NCBI GenBank assembly: GCA_023974075.1
Contig: JAMFTG010000650.1
Location: 1 to 64,000 of the forward strand
Origin: Chaenocephalus aceratus
Taxonomy: Eukaryota > Chordata > Actinopteri > Perciformes > Channichthyidae
Direction of reading: 5' to 3'
DNA: 64,000 bases
Below are positions 12,494 to 24,688 of the stretch, in pieces. Under the pieces are notes generated by a model. That model worked only from the letters and a program-made list of their open reading frames with translations, did no database searches and was not told the DNA's origin. Both the position numbers and the translations under genes were made by a program. Each line of letters starts with the position of its first letter. Positions within the stretch are counted from its first letter, which is position 1.

Positions 12494-12915
12494 TCCGATG
12501 ACTTCCACTCTTCCCCCTCAGGACAGAGAGAGGACACTGGGTGGTGGATTGTTTGTGTACTGGATTTATGCGTTAAAGGGTTAAACTATGACGATGTTTT
12601 GATAAGACATTTTGTATTTTACGATTTCGATGTTCTCGTTTGATGAGTGTGAAGCTGAGGTGCAGACATCGGGTTTATTACTGCAACAAAAAGCAGAAAA
12701 AACAAACCTCAATGTTAGAATATATAAATAACATTAACAATCTTTCTGATCCTCGCTGCAGTCGCCCTTAGCAACCACTCACATGTCCTTACATTATATT
12801 TTTATAAATCGGGAAAACGTAAACCTATTTTCCATAACCTTCATGAACTGGAAGTGAATTTAATAAAACTTGTGATTGTAATGTTTGAACCAATAAACAT
12901 TGAACGTGTTACAGA
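12494..12915 (+). other. xrcc4: xrcc4 3' UTR with poly(A) signals
   Basis: Ordinary-complexity sequence after the TGA, with AATAAA at 12862-12867 and 12892-12897. The second is followed by a T/G-rich stretch, so cleavage probably falls near 12910-12920. The ends are inferred from sequence alone. Confidence 0.55.
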
Positions 12916-13010
12916 AGATATCTCTTGGCTGTGATTGGTTGTTCCTCGTCACATGACGGATTATCTCGTCTTGATTGCAGAATATGTAATTAAGAACATT
13001 AAAGCATGGA

Positions 13011-16000
13011 GACGACACACTGATATACACTGAACATCAGCAGGAGAGGACTCTTTAAAGTAGAGACCTACATACCTGATAACTTAAGTACAACTACTGA
13101 TATACACCTGAACATCAGCAGGAGAGGACCTGCTTTAAGTAAGAGACACTACATACTGATAGTACAGCCTGACATCAGCAGGAGAGGACTCTTAAAGTAG
13201 AGACACTACAATACTGATATACAGCCTGACATCAGCAGGAGAGGACTCTTTAAAGTAGAGACACTACTTGATATACACCTGAAACATCAGCAAGGAGAGT
13301 ACTCTTTAAAAGTAGAGACACACACTGATATAACGACTGAACATCAGCAGGAGAGGACTCTTTAAAGTAGAGCACTACATACTGATATACGCCTGAACAT
13401 CAGCAGGAGAGGGACTCTTTAAAAGTAGAGACACTACATAACTGATATAGCACCTGAACATCAGTAGGGGACGACTCTTTAAAGTAGAGACACTCTACTA
13501 TACTGATATCTGATATACACCTGAACATCAGCAGGAGAGGACTCTTTAAAGTAGAGACACTACATACTGATTATACACCCTGACATCAGCAGGAGAGGAC
13601 TCTTTAAGTAGAGACACTACATACTGATATACACCTGGACATCAGCAGGAGAGGACTCTTTAAAGTAGAGACAATACTGATATACACCTGAAACATCAGC
13701 AGTAGAGGACTCTTTAAAAGTAGAGACACTACATTCTGATATACACCTGAACATCAGCAGGAGAGGACTCTTTAAAAGTAGAGACACTACATACTGATAT
13801 ACACCTGAACATCAGCAGGAGAGGACTCTTTAAAGTAGAGACACTACATACTGATATACACCTGAACATCAGCAGGAGAGGACTCTTTAAAGTAGAGACA
13901 CTACATACTGATATACACCTGAACATCAGCAGGAGAGGACTCTTTAAAGTAGAGACACTACATACTGATATACACCTGAACATCAGCAGGAGAGGACTCT
14001 TTAAAGTAGAGACACTACATACTGATATACACCTGAAATCAGCAGGAGAGGACTCTTTAAGTAGAGACACTACATACTGATATACACCTGAACATCAGCA
14101 GGAGAGGACTCTTTAAGTAGAGACACTACATACTGATATACACCTGAACATCAGCGGAGAGGACTCTTTTAAAGTAGAGACACTACATACTGATATACCA
14201 CCTGAACACATCAGCAGGAGAGGACTCTTTAAAGTAGAGACACTACATACTGATATACACCTGAACATCAGCAGGAGAGGACTCTTTAAAGTAGAGACAC
14301 TACATACTGATATACACCGAAACATCAGCAGGAGAGGACTCTTTAAAAGTAAGACACTACATACTGATATACACCTGAACAGCAGCAGGAGAGGACCTCT
14401 TTTAAAGTAGAGACACTACATACTGATATACACCTGAACAATCAGCAGGAGAGGACTCTTTAAAGTAGAGACATACATACTGATATACACCTGAACATCA
14501 GCAGGAGAGACTCTTTAAATAGAGACACACATACTGATATACACCTGAATCAGCAGGAGAGGACTCTTTAAAGTAGAGACACTACATACTGATATACACC
14601 TGGAACATCAGCAGAGAATCTTTAAAGTAGAGACACTACATACTGATATACACCTGAACATCAGCAGGAAGGACTCTTTAAAGTAGAGACACTACATACT
14701 GATATACACCTAAACATCAGCAGGAGAGGACTCTTTAAAGTAGAGACACTACACTATATACACCTAAATCAGCAGGAGAGGACTCTTTAAAGTAGAGACA
14801 CTACACACTGATATACACCTGAACATCAGCAGGAGAGGACTCTTTAAAGTAGAGACCGACATACTGATATACACCTGAACATCAGCAGGAGAGACTCTTT
14901 AAAGTAGAGACACTACATACTGATATACACCTGAACATCAGCAGGAGAGGACTCTTTAAAGTAGAAGACCTACATACTGATATAAACCGAACATCAGCTG
15001 GAGAGGAATCTTTAAAGTAGAGACGCTAATACTGATATACACCTGAACATCAGCAGGAGAGGACTCTTTAAAGTAGAGACACCACACTGATATACACCTG
15101 ACATCAGCAGGAGAGGGACTCTTAAAGTTAGAGACATAAATACCTGATATACACCTGAACATCAGCAGGAGAGGACTCATTAAAGTAGAGACACTACATG
15201 ACTGATATAACATGAACATCAGCAGGAGAGGGACTCTTAAAGATGAGACACTACAACTGATATACACCTGAACATTCAGCAGGAGAGGACTCCTTTAAAG
15301 TAGAGACACTACATACTGAATATACACCTGAACATCAGCAGGAGAGGACTCTTTAAGTAGAGACACTACATACTGATATACACCTGAACATCAGCAGGAG
15401 AGGACTCTTTAAAGTAGAGACACTACATACTGATATACACCTGAACATCAGCAGGAGAGGACTCTTTAAAGTAGAGACACTACATACTGATATACACCTG
15501 AACATCAGCAGGAGAGGGACTCTTTAAAGTAGAGACACTACATACTGATATACACCTGAACGATCTAGCAGGAGAGGACTCTTTAAAGTAGAGACACTAC
15601 ATACTGATATACACCTGAACATCAGCAGGAGAGGACTCTTTAAAGTAGAGACACTACATACTGATATACACCTGAACATCAGCAGGAGAGGGACTCTTTA
15701 AAGTAGAGACACTACATACTGATATACACCTGAACATCAGCAGGAGAGGACTCTTTAAAGTAGAGAACACTACATACTGATATACACCTAAACATCAGCA
15801 GGAGAGGACTCTTAAAGTAGACACACTACATACTGATATACACCTAAACGTCAGCAGGAAAGGACTCTTTAAAGTAGAGACACTACACACTGATATACAC
15901 CTGAACATCAGCAGGAGAGGACTCTTTAAAGTAGAGACAACTACATACTGATATACCCTGAACATCAGCAGGAGAGGACTCTTTAAAGTAGAGACACTAC

Positions 16001-18335
16001 ATACTGGATATACACCTGAAACATCAGCAGGAGATTACTCTTTAAAGTAGGACACTACATACTGATATAAAACCTGAACATCAGCAGGAGAGGACTCTTT
16101 AAAGTAGAGACACTACATACTGATATACACCTGAACATCAGCAGGAGAGGACTCTTTAAAGTAGAGACACCACATACTGATATACACCTGAACATCAGCA
16201 GGAGAGGACTCTTTAAAGTAGAGACACTACACACTGATATACACCTGAACATCAGCAGGAGAGGACTCTTTAAAGTAGAGACGCTACATACTGATATACA
16301 CCTGAACATCAGCAGGAGAGGACTCTTTAAAGTAGAGACACTACATACTGATATACAGCTGAACATCAGAGGAGAGGACTCTTTAAAGTAAAGACGCTAC
16401 ATACTGATATACACCTGAACATCAGCTGGAGAGGACTCTTTAAAGTAGAGACGCTACATACTGATATACACCTGAACATCAGCTGGAGAGGACTCTTTAA
16501 AGTAGAGACGCTACATACTGATATACACCTGAACATCAGCAGGAGAGGACTCATTAAAGTAGAGACACTACATACTGATATACACCTGAACATCAGCAGG
16601 AGAGGACTCTTTAAAGTAGAGACACTACATACTGATATACACCTGAACTTCAGCAGGAGAGGACTCTTTAAAGTAGAGACACTACATGCTGATATACACC
16701 TGAACATCAGCAGGAGAGGACTCTTTAAAGTAGAGACACTACATACTGATATACACCTGGACATCAGCAGGAGAGGACTCTTTAAAGTAGAGACAATACT
16801 GATATACACCTGAACATCAGCAGTAGAGGACTCTTTAAAGTAGAGACACTACATTCTGATATACACCTGAACATCAGCAGGAGAGGACTCTTTAAAGTAG
16901 AGACACTACATACTGATATACACCTGAACATCAGCAGGAGAGGACTCTTTAAAGTAGAGACACTACATACTGATATACACCTGAACATCAGCAGGAGAGG
17001 ACTCTTTAAAGTAGAGACACTACATACTGATATACACCTGAACATCAGCAGGAGAGGACTCTTTAAAGTAGAGACACTACATACTGATATACACCTGAAC
17101 ATCAGCAGGAGAGGACTCTTTAAAGTAGAGACACTACATACTGATATACACCTGAACATCAGCAGGAGAGGACTCTTTAAAGTAGAGACACTACATACTG
17201 ATATACACCTAAACATCAGCAGGAGAGGACTCTTTAAAGTAGAGACACTACATACTGATATACACCTAAACATCAGCAGGAGAGGACTCTTTAAAGTAGA
17301 GACACTACACACTGATATACACCTGAACATCAGCACGAGAGGACTCTTTAAAGTAGAGACACTACATACTGATATACACCTGAACATCAGCAGGAGAGGA
17401 CTCTTTAAAGTAGAGACACTACATACTGATATACACCTGGACATCAGCAGGAGAGGACTCTTTAAAGTAGAGACACTACATACTGATATACACCTGGACA
17501 TCAGCAGGAGAGGACTCTTTAAAGTAGAGACACTACATACTGATATACACCTGAACATCAGCAGGAGAGGACTCTTTAAAGTAGAGACACTACATACTGA
17601 TATACACCTGAACATCAGCAGGAGAGGACTCTTTAAAGTAGAGACACTACATACTGATAGACACCTGGACATCAGCAGGAAAGCACTCTTTAAAGTAGAG
17701 ACACTACATACTGATATACACCTGAACATCAGCAGGAGAGGACTCTTTAAAGTAGAAACACTACATACTGATATAAACCTGAACACCAGCAGGAGAGGAC
17801 TCTTTAAAGTAGAGACACTACATACTGATATACACCTGAACATCAGCAGGAGAGAACTCTTTAAAGTAGAGACACTACATACTGATATACACCTGAACAT
17901 CAGCAGGAGAGGACTCTTTAAAGTAGAGACACTACATAGTGATATACACCTGAACATCAGCAGGAGAGGACTCTTTAAAGTAGAGACACTACATACTGAT
18001 ACACACCTGGACATCAGCACGAGAGCACTCTTTAAAGTAGAGACACTACATACTGATATACACCTGAACATCAGCAGGAGAGGACTCTTTAAAGTAGAAA
18101 CACTACATACTGATATAAACCTGAACACCAGCAGGAGAGGACTCTTTAAAGTAGAGACACTACATACTGATATAACACCTGAACATCAGCAGGAGAGGAC
18201 TCTTTAAAGTAGAGACACTGCATACTGATATACACCTGAACATCAGCAGGAGAGGACTCTTTAAAGTAGAGACACTACACACTGATATACACCTGAGCAT
18301 CAGCAGGAGAGGACTCTTTAAAGTAGAGACACTGC
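13011..18335. repeat. 57-bp minisatellite between xrcc4 and vcan
   Basis: About 93 copies of a 57-bp unit containing GATATACACCTGAACATCAG, CAGGAGAGGACTCTTTAAAG and TAGAGACACTACAT. It fills almost all of the xrcc4-vcan gap. Copies from about 13011 to 16050 are full of scattered single-base gains and losses, whereas those from about 16080 to 18130 are nearly free of indels. Because 57 is divisible by three, long spurious open frames appear on the minus strand. Each unit has one CACCTG E-box. Confidence 0.97.
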
Positions 18336-18500
18336 ATACTGTAGATGATATGCCCTCTTAATCAGAGGAGTTCCCCTTGAATGTCTCTCTCAGGCTTTCC
18401 CCAGTCTCACTTCCTCCAGCCCCTCTCCTCTCTCCCCTCTCTCTCTCTCTCTCTCCTCCCTCTCTCTCCCCCTCTCTCTCCCTCTCCCCCCCCTCTCTCC
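18336..18500 (+). promoter_or_regulatory. vcan: probable vcan promoter region, CT-rich
   Basis: This is the only unique sequence between the minisatellite and the inferred first exon. It is dominated by a CT/CCCTCT tract at about 18417-18500 and is followed by a GGGCGG GC-box-like motif near 18512. No TATA box is evident. Position upstream of the non-coding exon makes it the likely core promoter; the start site itself cannot be fixed from sequence. Confidence 0.45.
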
Positions 18501-18740
18501 CTCTTCGCACTGGGCGGTGTTTTTTTCGGGGGAGGTGTCCTCTCTTATGTCGGGACACATCGGATCTGCGGTGGATTTGAACTCGCTGCAGAGCGGAGGA
18601 AGAGCAGCAGCTGTAACACGGTCTCAAACATCCGGGGACTTCTGTCTGGAGATCTCTCTTTTTTTTCGAAAAAGTGTTCAAGTGATAACCCAACAGGAGC
18701 AGCTGGGTTTCCTTTTGCTTTTTATTTTATTTTTTACAAG
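18500..18740 (+). other. vcan: vcan exon 1 (5' UTR, non-coding)
   Basis: Unique sequence ending in a good donor, ACAAG|GTGAGA, with the last exon base at 18740. Human VCAN likewise has a non-coding first exon with the start codon in exon 2. The 5' boundary is approximate. Upstream reading frames here lack any conserved protein feature. Confidence 0.55.
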
Positions 18741-19863
18741 GTGAGAAGTGGCTTTTGTACCTGTCTCTTAAACTTTTAAATTGTGTAAAAAGTGTACTTG
18801 TTGCACATTTCTGCGCTTCAGTTGTTCTGCATCTGCATGTGTGTTTCCTCCGGAGGAGGAGCCGCTTCTCGGGCAGGGAATGTTCCCACAGTGATCAAAC
18901 TAAACGATAAGACTCCCATTGATAAAAGTGACACTTTGGACCATTTACATGCATTTAAATCCACTGGCAGTTTAACCTCCTGATCAGCTGATACTCGTTA
19001 TCAGCCCAGCTGCTGATCTGCTGCAGCTGGGCTCTCAAAACACTTTCATAAAAAGAGCGCAACAATATATGGAAAAACATACAGCACTGACAAACTATCT
19101 GAATGGCAGAATTACTCAGATGTAAAGCTTTAATAACTAATATGCGTAATTTAATCATGTGTTTAACATTAATATTTAAAACGTGTCTTTAGTCAATGGT
19201 CTTGTATTCTCTGCTTCCCTTTGTCGGACTTATTGGATTCAACATTTCAATTGTTGCGCTTTCAGATAAAATCCTGTATGTGTTTGCTTTGACTTTAGAT
19301 GTTAATATAAGACATGTTATTGATTAATGACGAAATAATCAGCAGATAAACGAAAGGGGGTTCTTTTCTGCAACTTTTAAAAATGTTTACACATTTCTTA
19401 CCGTGTAAAAAAATATATAGATTCATAGATTAAATAATAAAGGACATTTTTCCTGTAACTTTTGAGTAAAAATGCATAAAATGTCAGTAAAATGTTCTTA
19501 AAGACCTTTTTCTCAGTGTATTAGATATATAATATTAAATTATTTGTATAGATGTGTTACTGTTTACATTTTGTATCATAATATACATAATGTTAAAAAA
19601 ATAATTTTGTGAAATTTTCAGTAAAAGTGTAGAAAAATAATCAGTAAAATGTAGTTAAATTACTATGAATTAATTAGATTTAAAACTAAATGAGATACAA
19701 ATCTGCAGAAGTGTTACGTTTCTCCGACCTTTGAATCTCAGTTCAACTCCTGGACGTACCTGCAGGATCTGTGACATCACAGCTTGTGTGCAGCCAATGA
19801 GGACGCAGCATTAGGAAAGTTGCCGCCTGAGAGAAAACAGCTGTGCAGAGAGGCAGGAGGCGT
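18741..19863 (+). other. vcan: vcan intron 1, 5' part
   Basis: AT-rich unique sequence. No exon, array or element end is recognised before the hAT insertion at 19872. Regulatory elements could lie here but cannot be identified from sequence alone. Confidence 0.4.
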
Positions 19864-21276
19864 CTCTGAACTAGGGATGTGCATCTCCATCACTGAGGCC
19901 GATGCGATGCGCATCTCGATACGTTGCCACGATACGATACATTAACGATACATTTGAAACACCAGGCGATGCGATACGATATACGATTCACCCCTGTTGC
20001 GATACAGTACGATACGATTTGATTCAACATTATGCGATTCGGTGCGATACGATGCGATTCAACACTATGCAAAAATAATGATACTTCAATATGGTACGAC
20101 AGAGGATTTTTGTTTTATTCCTTATATGCAGAAAATCATACATTAACAAAAAAGTGCTTTACATATTTGGTACTGCACATCCCATCATGCCGTTTATTTT
20201 TTTTCCTTTAAAAGCTCTCCAGAGTACAAGTGTATAACACCTCACAGTTAAACAATGTAAGGATGCATTGCTCATGATTAACAATGTGCAAATAACAGCT
20301 ACCACAGAGCCATGCCCATACAGCTGCCAGCCTGATGTGCTGAACACTCATAGGCTGACTCACCAGTGAGCAGAAAGCAGGGGGTTCTATAGGAACAATA
20401 AAGAAAACAAATAACCTCTTTCTCAAACAGGTATTTCATAACTGCTCACAGTGAGGAAGACATTTAAACTGTTATTGGCCGTCACAGGCTGCTGTAAACT
20501 AAACACCACTCTCTCTGACAGAACACCTCACTGAGTGATTTAACTCATAGTCTAACTTTCAGGTTTCTCTTTTCAGCCGCAGACCCCATGTCGCCTCTTT
20601 ATGTGCGTCGCTAAGTTCCTCGTACTACTTGTGTACTTTAAAGTGGCTCGGCATCGTTAACAATTTGCGAGCGATTTTTCAAGTTGACCGTCTGTAGTAT
20701 ATAGTGCCGCGCACATATACCATCAGGACGTTACTGATGGGGTGCGGCTGCGGAGTGATACTGTGTGTATGCAAGCCCGCATCTAGGACGGATCTATGTA
20801 TCATGGCTGTAGACCTGTTAAGTAATAAAGATACCTCATACAAAGGTCTACGGATACCTTATTACTCTCCATGACCTGCGGTCAGCTATATAGCATAAAG
20901 GACTATTACACCGTCTTTCTGGAACAATCCGAAGTGTTGCCAAACGTTTGATTTGTAGGTATTTTTCGGTGCGCTGTGTTTCTCTTTCTCCTCAACTTCC
21001 GTGTGTGTTGATAACTGAGACTCTCGGCCTCCGTAGTGGGGAAGCAAATATCAAAGATCGTCTCTGCTGAGCGTTGACAAGATGAGGGGATTTTATATGA
21101 ATGAATCGGTTTTTTACCGATGCAAAGACGCTACGCAATCGATGCATCGCGAGTTCAACCCGGTTCAACCCAAACTGTAGCCGATGTGCACTCTTTCAAC
21201 CGGTGCACTCGCATCTTGAACGTTTATGCCGGTGCACCGATGCGAATCGGTGAATCTTAACATCTCTACTCTGAAC
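19864..21276. mobile_element. hAT element with perfect 8-bp TSD
   Basis: The element spans 19872-21268 and is flanked on both sides by CTCTGAAC (19864-19871 and 21269-21276). Its termini are TAGGGATGTGCATC and, on the other strand, TAGAGATGTTAAGATTC. Subterminal GATACGATAC repeats fill the left arm and GATGC/CGGTGC repeats the right. At 1,397 bp it is too short for a full transposase and open frames are broken, so it is non-autonomous or decayed. It lies in vcan intron 1. Confidence 0.85.
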
Positions 21277-21884
21277 ACATAGGACATTTCTCACATGGAA
21301 AATATTTGGATAATAAAGGAGGGGAAGAAAAGAGGAAACTATTGTTTATATCAACATTGTCGAAGAACCAAATATAAAAAGATACTTAGATAAATTATCC
21401 TGTTTCAAAAGTGCTGATTCTGTGTCTGTAGCTTTAAATGCTAATGAGCTACTGCTGGCCACGCCCCTCTGAGAGATGATTGGTGCTCTAGGAGGAGATT
21501 CAGGTGATAAGGTGTGGGGGGGGGGGTTACCTTGGTTGCTGATTGGCTGATGGTTACTCAACTGAAAAAACCATTATGACATCACAAAGTGACGAACATC
21601 TGATCAGCTGACTTTCAGACAGGTTGTTATGACGATGGATCAGGACGGAAAGAGAGGGTCTTTGTTCCGGACACGTTCAGAATCTCTAACAGAGGGACAT
21701 GTTTAAGTAGAACAGACATGAAGAAGAGGATGTTGCATAATAGTTGACTTTTTAAAGTTTAGCTTGAATATCAGAATTGGGTCAAGTACTTCATTCTCTT
21801 CCTGTTTGCACAACACCGATCAGGAGTTGATATAATTTCTCCTTTTATAAACGATATCACTTCCTGTTCTCTGTTTCTGTGCAG
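21277..21884 (+). other. vcan: vcan intron 1, 3' end
   Basis: Unique sequence with a G run at about 21516-21525. It ends in a pyrimidine-rich tract and TGTGCAG acceptor at 21884. Confidence 0.5.
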
Positions 21885-21942
21885 GTTGTTGAGATGATTC
21901 CTCTCCTCCTGCTCTGCTCGCTCAGTCTGAGTTTCGCTCAAG
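21885..21942 (+). CDS. vcan: vcan exon 2: start codon and signal peptide
   Basis: After the acceptor TTTCTGTGCAG the exon has nine untranslated bases, then ATG at 21894. It encodes MIPLLLLCSLSLSFAQ, a short hydrophobic secretory signal with a probable cleavage site after SFA. It ends phase 1 at CAAG|GTGAGT. This start is chosen because it is the first ATG of the exon, leads straight into a signal peptide, and the phase matches the next exon. The coding part is 49 bp. The protein therefore enters the ER for secretion and glycosylation. Human versican also confines its start and signal peptide to exon 2. Confidence 0.88.
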
Positions 21943-21980
21943 GTGAGTCCATCCTGCATCCATCCAAAACATTACCTCTC

Positions 21981-22283
<303 letters not shown>

Positions 22284-22286
<3 letters not shown>

Positions 22287-23894
22287 TCACAAACACGCAC
22301 GCAGACATGCAGAGCAATCAGAATCAGGGGTATTGGAAAGAAATAAGAAAATAAATAAAAGTAAATAAGAAAAGAAAAATACAAATAAGAAAATAGAAAT
22401 AAAAGATAAGGAATAAAATAGAGTACAAATTAAAAAAGTAAAGTAAAATAGTAAATATAAAAAAAAAAAATAATAATTAAAGCTGCAAGTAGCGATGAGC
22501 GGGTCTTCGACGCTCCGCTGTTGTCCGCTGTTGTCCGCTGTTGTCCGCACGTCGACGTCACGCAGGTGTCTCGAGGTTGGCAAACGTGGGAAGTTTCAGG
22601 CCGATCGGACAACGTACATGGGAGTTACAGCAGTAACATAAACATCGTGTTTGATGGCAAGTGATCAGTCGCCATGGCAACGGCATTTGATGACACCCCA
22701 TAATACACTTAGATGTGTTGACCGCATCGTTACCAACAGCTGTGCATTTTTTAGCTGTTGGGAGCATGTTGTGGGCGGTGGTGGCGAAGTCGATAGGGAC
22801 TTGGCTTGGCAACTGGTCAAGTCCCGGCAAGACCAAGTGCTACCGAGGTGTCCCTGAGCAAGGCACCGTTCCCCACACTGCTCCCCGGGCGCCGTTCAAA
22901 ATGGCAGCACACTGCTCCTAACACTAGGATGGGTAAAATGCAGAGAAAACAATTTCCCCACGAGGGATTAATAAAAGTCCATCTTATGTTCACTGGAGTT
23001 ATGAGAAACCGTGTTTCATGGCGAGCATTGTGTTTCCATGGCAACGGTATTTGACGAAATCTCAAAACTGACACGTAGTTATCTTCACTGCTGGACTGTT
23101 AGCACACATGTGAAGTTTGACTACTTTTTGACCATTTTCATAGAAGTTATAGCAAAAACGTGTTTCATGGCGAGTAATGTGTTGTCATGGCAACTGCGTT
23201 TTAGCGAATCTCACAATTGTCATATAGACATGTTGAGAGCTGGATCATTAGCAATGATCTGAGGTCTGGTGCCATTTGGACGATTTTCCTAAGAGTTCTG
23301 ACAACTTTGTGTTTTATGGCGAGGGACGCGTTGCCATAGAAACGGCATATGGTGAGATCTGGCGTAGAGCTGTTGAGGCATGGAGTCGATCGGATAAAAT
23401 CCCTAGGAGGAGTTTACTAAAGTACGGCGGGCGAAAACGTGATAAATCGCGTTTTTCCATTGCCAAATCCAAAATGTCCGACTTCCTGTACGTTTTTTTT
23501 ATACACCTTCAAGAGGCGTTTCGGTTCGTCTCCGCACCCTAAGGCCCTGACACACCAAGCCGATTCTGGCCGTCGATGACGCAGGAGACGTGAGGCGACA
23601 CAACGGTCGGGTCCGTCGGGACGTGTTCTTTGGTCTCTCAGGGCCTTTAGTTATATATGTAGCGATTTTCGTTTGTTTACATTAAAGTGAAAGTGGAGGG
23701 AGTTTACGTTAAAAACGGAAGTGGGCGTGGCCTACGCACTTTTTTTGTACGCAGAATTCCGGAACCCATTTCACACATTTTTTCCTCCAAATGTAACTTT
23801 TTTTGAGAGTTTGATTTTGGACAATTTCACTTTTTGAAATAATCTGTGACATCGTGTCATCATGTGTTTGTTGAAGGTGAATGTGTCCCCTCTC

Positions 23895-23925
<31 letters not shown>

Positions 23926-23931
23926 CGACAG
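22284..23931. repeat. dispersed repeat mosaic in vcan intron 2
   Basis: The stretch from about 22480 (AAAGCTGCAAGTAGCGATG) to about 23540, with recurring CATGGCAACGGCATTTGA-like blocks, resembles a dispersed teleost repeat. Inside it, about 22775-22980 is a SINE-like piece (CCCTGAGCAAGGCACCG, CTGCTCCCCGGGCGCC) of the type also seen at 33895-34100. A short inverted-end segment (AAGGCCCTGACACACC ... CAGGGCCTTTAG) spans about 23541-23651. The intron ends in a CT-rich tract (23891-23925) before the acceptor. Confidence 0.5.
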
Positions 23932-24018
23932 ATCTGCTGCTTCAGCCCTCCAGCTCTGTGGACGGGGTCTCCGGGGCCCAGCAGCAGGGGTTAAGGGTCT
24001 TAAGAAGTATTGTCACAG
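23932..24018 (+). CDS. vcan: vcan exon 3: small linker exon before the Ig domain
   Basis: An 87-bp exon between TCTCTCGACAG and a CACAG|GTGAGC donor, phase 1 on both sides. It encodes 29 residues (DLLLQPSSSVDGVSG, then a Q/L/R-rich stretch) between the signal peptide and the Ig V domain, rich in Ser and Gln and with no recognisable domain. Human versican passes directly from the signal-peptide exon to the Ig exon, so this appears to be an added exon; neurocan has a comparable N-terminal extension. Being symmetric, it can be included or skipped without changing the frame. The exon call rests on splice sites and phase, not on homology, so it is less certain than its neighbours. Confidence 0.65.
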
Positions 24019-24129
24019 GTGAGCTGTTACGGTGTACTGTAGAACAGAGCTTGACTCTCACCTGGATAGCAGGTGATCAGAGGACTGACTATGGTGTTTC
24101 ACTATGAGCCGGTCCACGAAGCAGTCGTG

Positions 24130-24130
24130 C

Positions 24131-24200
<70 letters not shown>
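24130..24200. repeat. CAT trinucleotide microsatellite
   Basis: About 23 uninterrupted CAT/ATC repeats in the short intron between exons 3 and 4 of vcan. Confidence 0.97.
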
Positions 24201-24201
<1 letters not shown>

Positions 24202-24283
24202 TGCCAATTAATAAATTAGTCTTCCTGTAACATCTTCACCCCCTGATGGCTGTTGATGATGAAATGTGAACATTGTGTTGCAG

Positions 24284-24688
24284 TGCCCCCCCCCTCGGTG
24301 CAGATGCACGCCTCCGGCTCCATGGCGGGTCGGGTGGTGCTTCCCTGCCTCTTCTCCATCCCCTCCCACACCACTGAGTCTCCCACGTCTCCCCCTCTCC
24401 TCCCTGCTTCCCCCCTCACCTCCACCCCCGGCCCCCAGGAGGAGCTGAGGATCAAGTGGACGAAGCTGGAGGCGTCCGGGGAGCATTTGGTGCTGGTGGC
24501 GCAGGGCGGGGGGGTGAAGGTGGGGCAGGCCTACATGGGGAGGGTGTCTGTGGCGCCTCACCCGCTCTCGGTGGGCGACGCCTCCCTGCACCTGGTGAGG
24601 CTGCGGGCCAGCGACGCCGGGCTGTTCCGCTGCCAGGTGACGCGCGGCCTGGAGGAGACGCAGCACACCGTCCGCCTCAGCGTCACTG
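24284..24688 (+). CDS. vcan: vcan exon 4: Ig V-type domain of G1
   Basis: A 405-bp exon, phase 1 to phase 1, residues about 46-180. In link protein and lecticans this Ig V fold supports the hyaluronan-binding Link pair and mediates contact with link protein. Visible marks: the paired cysteines in VLPCLFS and FRCQVTR, the core tryptophan in RIKWTK, and the DASLHLVRLRASDAGLF stretch typical of the V-set F strand and close to versican. An insertion rich in Ser/Pro/Thr lies between the B and C strands (SHTTESPTSPP onward), longer than I would expect in mammals. The exon is distinctly GC-rich next to AT-rich introns, which opens a long antisense frame at 24208-24726 that is not a gene. Donor CACTG|GTGAGG. 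Confidence 0.92.

Noticed and set aside
16782..18128. 448-codon minus-strand open frame (and similar ones at 13729-16809)
   Set aside because: It is the 57-bp minisatellite read on the opposite strand. The unit is 19 codons long without a stop, so any array stays open. No homology or codon signature.
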